Shown here one piece after another: positions 63,280-64,000 of a stretch of 64,000 nt of DNA; positions within the stretch are counted from its first letter, which is position 1; each line of letters opens with the position of its first letter. A program made the translations under genes and the position numbers. The notes below the pieces were generated by a model. It had not been told where the DNA came from. It saw only the letters and a program-made list of their open reading frames with translations, and made no database searches. This DNA is from Phocoena phocoena. Lineage: Eukaryota > Chordata > Mammalia > Artiodactyla > Phocoenidae. The DNA is taken from positions 62,001-126,000 of the forward strand of contig NW_027077444.1 of the NCBI RefSeq assembly GCF_963924675.1, read 5' to 3'.

Positions 63280-64000
63280 TTGGACAAAAAGGGCGTATGC
63301 ATTTTTTCCTGAATATATTCAGAAGAAAACGCATACGCACTTTTTGGCCAAGTGCATCATTGTCGACGTTCTGCCTCTTTTCCTATGCTTTCAAGGCAAT
63401 TCCAGTCTACCCCCTGCAATCGTTGTCCTGAAATTCTGTCCCGCTTTCCAGTCCCCTTCGCAGGCTTACTTCAAAATATTTTTGGAGGATAGCTGTTATT
63501 TATATCTCTGCAGGTTTGTGAATTACAGTGCCCCTGAGCTCCTTTCTTCAACTCGCTTTCTTGTGAGCTGGGCACAAAACCGCAGGATTGCTTCAGGCCC
63601 TAATCTGTTTCCAGCAGGGCACGCTGAGCCTTTGTTTAATTCCTCTTCCTGGTGGGCAATGAGCGTTACATTTGCCCGTGCAGACACCTACAGCTAGTCT
63701 CTCATTGGTTCTCCCTATTCCTGTTCATCTTGCACAGAAATTGCAAGCTGTGCCAAACAGGAGGTTAAAGGCACTGACTCTCCAAGCGGGGAGAGTGTTA
63801 GTAAAGCATCTGGAATGGTGAACCCGAGGACCAGGATACGAAAACTGAGATGCATTTTAAATCGTTTCCCAATCACACGGTGGACGATACTCTGGGTTTC
63901 CCATGCATGTTTTAGCTGGAGGAAGAATCCCTTGAACCTGGAGAGTTGGGACCCATGGAATGGGTACCATGCAGTATGACTTCAAAGGGTCTGCATTTGC
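63280..64000. repeat. Partial satellite monomer C8, recombinant
   Basis: The sequence before the palindrome is of the ordinary type (GATTTCCTTTACAGG). The left arm starts with GGACAAAAAGGGCG, but from TATGCATTTTTTCC onward it appears identical to C7, including the AGAAGAAAACGC change. A switch inside the left palindrome arm is the simplest reading. Confidence 0.9.

Larger units (their letters stand above)
49709..64000. repeat. Satellite array C, 1.75-kb monomers
   Basis: Palindrome starts at 51060, 52806, 54552, 56296, 58042, 59788, 61533 and 63280, with spacings of 1744-1747. It runs out of the window. No third island appears where a strict 26.97-kb period would place it (about 62.3 kb). 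Confidence 0.93.

Overview
The window looks like cetacean constitutive heterochromatin. Nothing in it supports a functional protein-coding gene, RNA gene or prokaryotic feature. About 40 kb is a tandem satellite with a monomer of 1,744-1,747 bp. That length, together with the monomer's visible relationship to the antisense 3' part of a LINE-1 (L1) element, fits what I recall of the common cetacean satellite: about 1.75 kb in most whales, about 1.58 kb in dolphins, and reported to be L1-derived. The L1 pieces are of the type I associate with whales and artiodactyls. A baleen whale or a non-dolphin toothed whale is the likeliest source; this is inference.

Layout: satellite array A (1 to about 10.4 kb), island 1 (about 10.4-22.7 kb), array B (22.7-37.3 kb), island 2 (about 37.3-49.7 kb), array C (49.7-64.0 kb). 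Each island holds, in order: an unassigned stretch; a broken retroviral pol remnant on the minus strand; a short GC-rich tandem repeat; an unassigned stretch with promoter- and exon-like signals; a 5'-truncated antisense L1; a diverged satellite monomer; a 5.4-kb GC-rich minisatellite with a 53.7-bp subunit organised mostly as 11-subunit, 592-bp higher-order units; then a satellite fragment carrying a 5'-truncated sense L1 with an 11-bp target-site duplication. Island 2 is a near-identical copy of island 1 at a constant offset of 26,967-26,968 bp. The copied block is about 17.8 kb, and by eye I noted about 24 single-base differences over 12.5 kb.

Every canonical monomer carries a palindrome of about 72 bp whose ends resemble mariner inverted repeats, as if a mariner-derived MITE landed in the L1-derived ancestor before the satellite expanded. 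Palindrome arms come in two matched variants, and the few mismatched ones include at least one clear recombination junction. Monomers next to the islands are diverged and keep more L1-like bases; those deep in the arrays are homogenised.

The most interesting content is evolutionary and structural: a three-tier repeat hierarchy, a proto-satellite intermediate, an embedded MITE palindrome that coincides with recombination points, and monomer-level shuffling. I do not see a new biochemical system. All comparisons with known families are from memory and all alignments were made by eye.
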